A stretch of 64,000 nucleotides of DNA from VXYL01 sp965199915 (GTDB taxonomy: Bacteria; Pseudomonadota; Gammaproteobacteria; Pseudomonadales; Azotimanducaceae), in NCBI GenBank assembly GCA_965199915.1, contig OZ241348.1, forward strand, positions 1,054,001 to 1,118,000, read 5' to 3'. A program made the position numbers and the translations under genes. A model generated the notes under the pieces. That model was not told the origin of the DNA, searched no databases, and was given only the letters and a program-made list of their open reading frames with translations. Below are positions 60,217 to 64,000 of the stretch, piece by piece. How positions within the stretch are numbered: position 1 is the first letter of the stretch; each line of letters begins with the position of its first letter.

Positions 60217-61250
60217 CGGATCGCCTCCTTCTGTGTTCTACCGAAAGCCCGCTCCACCGCGCGCGCCGCGGCTTTCGCGGCCGCTTCCGAGATTTGGCCG
60301 AACAACCGCTCGATCGGCGGCTTCGGCGTCACCCAAGTGACCTCGAACACGTCGGCCTTCTCGCAAGCGCGGGCCAAATACTCGTCGCTGGTCGCTAACT
60401 CGTCCACCAAGGCGCGATCCAAGGCGCGTTGGCCGTACCACGCCTCGCCCGTGGCGACGGCTTGCATGTCCAGCTTGGGGCGCCACGCGCCGACGAATTC
60501 CTGAAACAGCGCATGGGCGTCGCGCAGCTCCTCGCGCAGTTTCACGCGCCCGTCCTCGGTGTTCGCGCCCAGCATGTCGAGCGTGCGCTTGTACTTGCCG
60601 GCAGTGTGGACCTCCACTTCCACATCGTGTTTCTTGAGCAGACGGTGGACGTTGGGGATTTGCGCCAACACGCCGATCGAGCCCACCACGGCGAAGGGCG
60701 CGGCGAGAATGTGGTGCGCCACCGCCGCCATCAAGTAGCCGCCACTGGCGGCCACTTTGTCCACCGCGACGGTGAGTTGGAGGCCGCGTTCGCGCACCCG
60801 GGCGAGCTGCGAGGCGCCGAGGCCGTAGCCGTGTACCGTGCCGCCGGCGCTGTCCACGCGCACCACCACCTCGTCGTCTTTTTCCGCCGCTGCCACCACT
60901 GCGGAGATCTCCCGGCGCAGGGCATCCACCGCGCTGGCGTCGAGGTCGCCGTTGAAGTTGAGCACGAACACGCGCCGGCCGCCTTCTTCGCGCTGGTGCC
61001 GCTTGCGCGTCTTGGCATCGCGCTTGCGTTGCCGGCGCGCCGCGGACGGCGTCATGGCCGCCTCCGTCACGGCGCGCCTCATGTCTTGAAGGCGATCGTT
61101 CAACCGCACCACTTCAATGTGGCCGCTCGACGTTCGGCGCACGGCGCGCTGGGCGGCGAGACCGGCCACCGCGAACACGACGACGAGCGCGCCGATGACG
61201 ACGGTGGCGGTCTTGGCGAGAAAGCCGAGGTAGTCGACGAGGAATTCCAT
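60213..61250 (-). CDS. sohB: Inner-membrane peptidase SohB
   Basis: 345 residues from ATG 61250. An N-terminal membrane segment (LGFLAKTATVVIGALVVVFAVAGLAA) precedes a cytosolic linker of Lys/Arg and the S49 peptidase domain: catalytic Ser in VAASGGYLMAAVA and Lys in HTAGKYKRTLDMLG. VVGSIGVLAQIPN matches the SppA/SohB family. It is divergent from yrbG. Confidence 0.9.
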   Translation of the reverse strand: MEFLVDYLGFLAKTATVVIGALVVVFAVAGLAAQRAVRRTSSGHIEVVRLNDRLQDMRRAVTEAAMTPSAARRQRKRDAKTRKRHQREEGGRRVFVLNFNGDLDASAVDALRREISAVVAAAEKDDEVVVRVDSAGGTVHGYGLGASQLARVRERGLQLTVAVDKVAASGGYLMAAVAHHILAAPFAVVGSIGVLAQIPNVHRLLKKHDVEVEVHTAGKYKRTLDMLGANTEDGRVKLREELRDAHALFQEFVGAWRPKLDMQAVATGEAWYGQRALDRALVDELATSDEYLARACEKADVFEVTWVTPKPPIERLFGQISEAAAKAAARAVERAFGRTQKEAIR

Positions 61251-61526
61251 GAGGCGTAACCGGCGGAGCGCTTTTGCATCTGACCGTAGTGTACCCCTTG
61301 GCCAGCAAGGTGAGGCCGTCTGTGGCGAACTGCGCGGAATCGCAACGAACGCTTGTTCGCCGCGCGTTCGCACTCGCCACCCGCGCAAGAGCGACCGCCA
61401 AAGGCGCCTGTGCTACCTTTCGCCGCATGGCGGGCTATCCATGTTGAGGTCGGCGGCGCTTCAGGGTCCTTGCCGGCGCCGGCGCAAGGCGCAGCCAACG
61501 GGGCGGCGCCTCGTCTTGAGATCGTA

Positions 61527-62522
61527 ATGGCGGAGTTCGAGAGCCTCGTCGTCGCCTACCCTTTCGTGGCGCTCATCGCCGGGTTCACGGCGCTGATCTG
61601 GAGCGCGGACCGTTTCGTGAACGCGGCGGCGGTGGTGGCGAAGAACCTCGGCGTGTCGAACATCGTCATCGGCCTCACCTTCGTCGCTGTGGGCACCTCC
61701 GCCCCGGAGATCATGGTCGGCATCCGCTCCTGTCTACGCGAAGGCGGCGGCGAGTTGGCGATCGGCAACGCCATCGGCTCCAACATCGCCAACATCGGGT
61801 TGGTGCTGGGCGTGACGGCGCTGGTGCGCGAGTTGACGTTCACGCCGCAGACCTTGAAACGCGAAATGCCCTGGTTGATCGGCGCCACGCTGCTCGCCCT
61901 CGTCTGCCTTTTCAGCGGCAGCTATCTCGGCGTGCTGGACGGGCTCCTGTTGCTCACCGGCCTGGCGTACCTTCTCTACCGCCTCGCCGCTCCCGGACGC
62001 CGCAGCGGGCGCCTGCCGGACAACATTCAGACCGAACTGCAGGAGTTGCCGGACATGACGCTGCCGCGAGCGGCGATTTGGTTCTGCGTCGGCCTCGTGG
62101 TGTTGTTGTTTTCCGCGGACATGCTGGTGAAAGCGGCCACCGAAGTGGCCGAGCGGTTCCAAGTCAGCGAACTGGTCATCGGCCTCACCATCGTCGCCGT
62201 GGGCACCAGCTTGCCGGAACTCTCGGTGACCGTGACGGCGGTCCTGCGTGGCCACGCCGGCATGGCGATCGGCAACGTGGTGGGCTCCAACATCCTGAAC
62301 ATACTGGCGGTCTTGGCCATTCCCGCCCTCATGGACCCGCGCCACATCGAACCCGTCGTGCTGTGGCGGGACTACGGGATGATGGTCGCCTTGACGGCGC
62401 TGCTCATCCTCTTCGCCTACGGCATTGGCTCGCGTTCCGTGATCACCCGCTTCGAGGGCGTCGTGCTGGTCGCGGCTTGGATCGGCTTCACCGGCTTGCT
62501 GTACCGGCAGGCGGTGCCTTGA
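61527..62522 (+). CDS. yrbG: Calcium/sodium antiporter YrbG
   Basis: 331 residues from ATG 61527. Two homologous halves of about five membrane helices each carry the CaCA signatures FVAVGTSAPEIMVGIRSCL...AIGNAIGSNIANIGLVLG (about 50-90) and IVAVGTSLPELSVTVTAVLRG...AIGNVVGSNILNILAVLA (about 230-265). First gene of the LPS-transport operon; kdsC follows. Confidence 0.93.
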   Translation: MAEFESLVVAYPFVALIAGFTALIWSADRFVNAAAVVAKNLGVSNIVIGLTFVAVGTSAPEIMVGIRSCLREGGGELAIGNAIGSNIANIGLVLGVTALVRELTFTPQTLKREMPWLIGATLLALVCLFSGSYLGVLDGLLLLTGLAYLLYRLAAPGRRSGRLPDNIQTELQELPDMTLPRAAIWFCVGLVVLLFSADMLVKAATEVAERFQVSELVIGLTIVAVGTSLPELSVTVTAVLRGHAGMAIGNVVGSNILNILAVLAIPALMDPRHIEPVVLWRDYGMMVALTALLILFAYGIGSRSVITRFEGVVLVAAWIGFTGLLYRQAVP

Positions 62523-62539
62523 CGCCGGGCGGCGAAGAC

Positions 62540-63085
62540 GTGGCGGACGAGGCGCCGTTGGCGGATCGAGTCGCGCCGGCGGTGCTGGCCAAAGCGCGCC
62601 ACGTCCGTTTGTTGATCTTGGATGTGGACGGCGTGTTGACCGACGGCCGGCTCTACTACGGCCCGGACGGCGCGGAGCAAAAGGCGTTCCATGCGCAGGA
62701 CGGCAGCGCCATCAAGAGGCTCTCCGCAGCCGGCATACCGGTGGCGCTCATCAGCGGTCGGAGGTCGGAAGCCGCGCGGCGACGCGCAACGGAGCTGGCG
62801 CTCCGCCACGTCTATCTTGGCCGAGAAGACAAAACCGCCGCGCTCGCCGAGCTGAACGCGCAAACCGGCATCGAACCGGCGCGCATGGCGCACGTTGGCG
62901 ACGACGTCGCCGACCTGCCCCTCTTCGAGTGCGTGGGCATGGCCTTGACGGTTGCCGACGCCCACCCCGCGGTGCGGGCGCGAGCCGACTACGTCGCTTC
63001 GCTCGGCGGCGGACGCGGCGCCGTGCGCGAAATCTGCGATCTGCTGCTGCGCGCGCAGGACAAGTGGCCGCACCCGTCTCCTTGA
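62540..63085 (+). CDS. kdsC: KDO-8-phosphate phosphatase KdsC
   Basis: 181 residues from GTG 62540 (an overlapping TTG at 62518 is another choice). HAD-superfamily motifs: LLILDVDGVLTDG (catalytic Asp pair), ALISGRRSEAA and HVGDDVADLPLFECVGMALTVADAHP. It makes KDO for LPS inner core. The stop overlaps the lptC start (TGATG). Confidence 0.92.
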   Translation: MADEAPLADRVAPAVLAKARHVRLLILDVDGVLTDGRLYYGPDGAEQKAFHAQDGSAIKRLSAAGIPVALISGRRSEAARRRATELALRHVYLGREDKTAALAELNAQTGIEPARMAHVGDDVADLPLFECVGMALTVADAHPAVRARADYVASLGGGRGAVREICDLLLRAQDKWPHPSP

Positions 63086-63744
63086 TGCGCCGACTCCGCC
63101 ATGCGCGCGCCCACCCTCGGCAGCCACCGCCGGCGCTTTGGCTTGGCATCGGCCTTGCCGCGGTGGCGTTCGCGGTGGTCGCCATGTTGATCGCGCCCGG
63201 CGAGATGGGCGAGCCGCCTTTGCCGCCGGAGCTGGCGGCGGAGCCGGACGTGTACATCGAGGACGGACACATCGTCCAGCACGACGCCGAAGGCGGCGTC
63301 CGCTATCGGCTGCGGGCGAAACGCATCAGCCACTTCGCGCCCCGGCAGGACGCCGCGGGCACGACCCGCATCGAACGCTTGGAAATCGAGTTGCCCGACG
63401 AGTCCGCGCCGTGGCGTGGGCGCGCCGACAGCGGTTTTGCGGCGAACACCTCCGGCCAAGAAGAACGCCTGCGTCTCGCCGGCAACGTGGAGCTCTCTCA
63501 ACAGCGTGGGGATGGCGGTTTCACGCGCCTGCGCACCACCGCCCTCACCTTGTTGCCGGCAAGCCGGTCGGCCAAGACCGATCAACCTGTTACAATCGTC
63601 ACCGAAAACAGTCGCATGTCCGCAGTTGGCATGGAGGCCGATCTGACGAGCGGGCGCATGTGGCTGTCCTCGTCAAAGGAAGAGCAGGTGCGCGTTGTCG
63701 CACAAACGAACCAAAACCCGATCCGGTCGAACCATCGTCCTTGA
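63085..63744 (+). CDS. lptC: LPS export protein LptC
   Basis: 219 residues from ATG 63085. One N-terminal anchor (WLGIGLAAVAFAVVAMLIA) and a periplasmic jellyroll part containing YIEDGHIVQHDAEGGVRYRLRAKRISHF and later SRMSAVGMEADLTSGRMWLSS, the usual LptC landmarks. It hands LPS from LptB2FG to LptA. Confidence 0.88.
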   Translation: MRRLRHARAHPRQPPPALWLGIGLAAVAFAVVAMLIAPGEMGEPPLPPELAAEPDVYIEDGHIVQHDAEGGVRYRLRAKRISHFAPRQDAAGTTRIERLEIELPDESAPWRGRADSGFAANTSGQEERLRLAGNVELSQQRGDGGFTRLRTTALTLLPASRSAKTDQPVTIVTENSRMSAVGMEADLTSGRMWLSSSKEEQVRVVAQTNQNPIRSNHRP

Positions 63745-64000
63745 GCCGTCCGCAGGGCTGCGCCTGCTCGCGCTCGCGCCTTTCGCCTTGGTCGGAGCGC
63801 ACGCTCAAGGTTTGCCGCAGGACGCGGCCCAAGAGCTTGTCATTCAAGCGAACGAAGCCGTGTACAACGCCAACACCGGCGTCAACGTGCTCACCGGCCA
63901 GGTGCGCATCGACCAAGGTTCCCTGCGCATCGAAGCCCATCGCGTCACAACCACCACCAACGAGGACGACCGTTTGAGCCGCATCGTCGCCGAGGGGGCG
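63695..64000 (+). CDS. lptA: LPS export protein LptA, 5' part
   Basis: About 102 residues from TTG 63695, cut by the window edge. A signal peptide (LRLLALAPFALVGAHA, cleavage after AHA) precedes DAAQELVIQANEAVYNANTGVNVLTGQVRIDQGSLRIEAHRVTTT, the OstA-like repeat of LptA. The start is uncertain: no ATG or GTG is available in this frame near the lptC end and the gene overlaps lptC by 50 nt. Confidence 0.85.
   Translation, partial: MSHKRTKTRSGRTIVLEPSAGLRLLALAPFALVGAHAQGLPQDAAQELVIQANEAVYNANTGVNVLTGQVRIDQGSLRIEAHRVTTTTNEDDRLSRIVAEGA

Overview
The window is high-GC bacterial DNA. Its right end carries an undoubted proteobacterial, probably gammaproteobacterial, housekeeping block: argJ, secA, a DciA/DUF721 gene, hpf-ptsN-ptsO, an acrylyl-CoA reductase-type gene, sohB and yrbG-kdsC-lptC-lptA. 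LptA/LptC, KdsC and the nitrogen-PTS genes point to a Gram-negative with LPS. I cannot name the species. The order is a broken-up version of the usual gamma cluster (yrbG-kdsC-lptC-lptA-lptB-rpoN-hpf-ptsN-rapZ-npr).

The left 53 kb is one dense defence island with no recognisable transposase, integrase, tRNA or CRISPR array. From left to right: a RES toxin locus with two different antitoxin-like genes (0.2-2.3 kb); a Fic protein and a DUF4143 ATPase (2.5-4.8 kb); a minus-strand ATPase, TPR protein and Cap4/STAND (Avs-like) protein operon (12.4-4.8 kb); a ubiquitin-like conjugation operon (three-repeat UBL, E2-like, JAB-E1, short DUF6527-like) followed by an OLD nuclease (16.8-12.5 kb); a DUF1156 DNA methyltransferase broken by a 19-bp tandem duplication (19.8-16.9 kb); a DprA + phosphoribosyltransferase pair (20.0-21.5 kb); a reverse transcriptase and a separate nitrilase gene, a split form of the RT-nitrilase architecture (25.9-21.5 kb); an AAA gene, two DUF488 genes (one frameshifted), a dual-OB-like gene and an AlbA_2/Schlafen-type gene (30.1-25.9 kb); two AAA/PD-(D/E)xK paralogues (33.8-30.1 kb); an intact DUF1156 methyltransferase (38.0-35.1 kb); a divergent XRE + ImmA pair (38.1-39.4 kb); a second ubiquitin-like operon (UBL, E2-like, JAB-E1, DUF6527; 42.0-39.5 kb); three more AAA/PD-(D/E)xK paralogues, a DUF7680-like gene and an intact DUF499 ATPase (51.5-42.3 kb); and an AAA ATPase with an OLD-like tail (53.2-51.6 kb).

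The island looks assembled by repeated duplication and loss. There are two DUF1156 genes, two ubiquitin-like operons, five AAA/nuclease paralogues, one intact DUF499 and two DUF499 relics (12.4 and 33.9 kb), and one relic of an AAA gene (42.2 kb). DUF1156 + DUF499 is a known anti-phage-associated pairing. Here each copy or relic of that pair lies close to a cysteine-less-E2 ubiquitin-like operon, so the two may form one composite system. Nearly all minus-strand genes are joined by 1-14 nt overlaps (ATGA, GTGA, TGATG, TAATG), so they should be read as long co-translated operons.

Most likely to reward attention: the two ubiquitin-like operons whose E2-like proteins contain no cysteine, the 19-bp tandem duplication that acts as an exact off-switch in DUF1156, the split RT/nitrilase unit, the ATPase-TPR-STAND operon, and the five-member AAA/nuclease array with hypervariable linkers.
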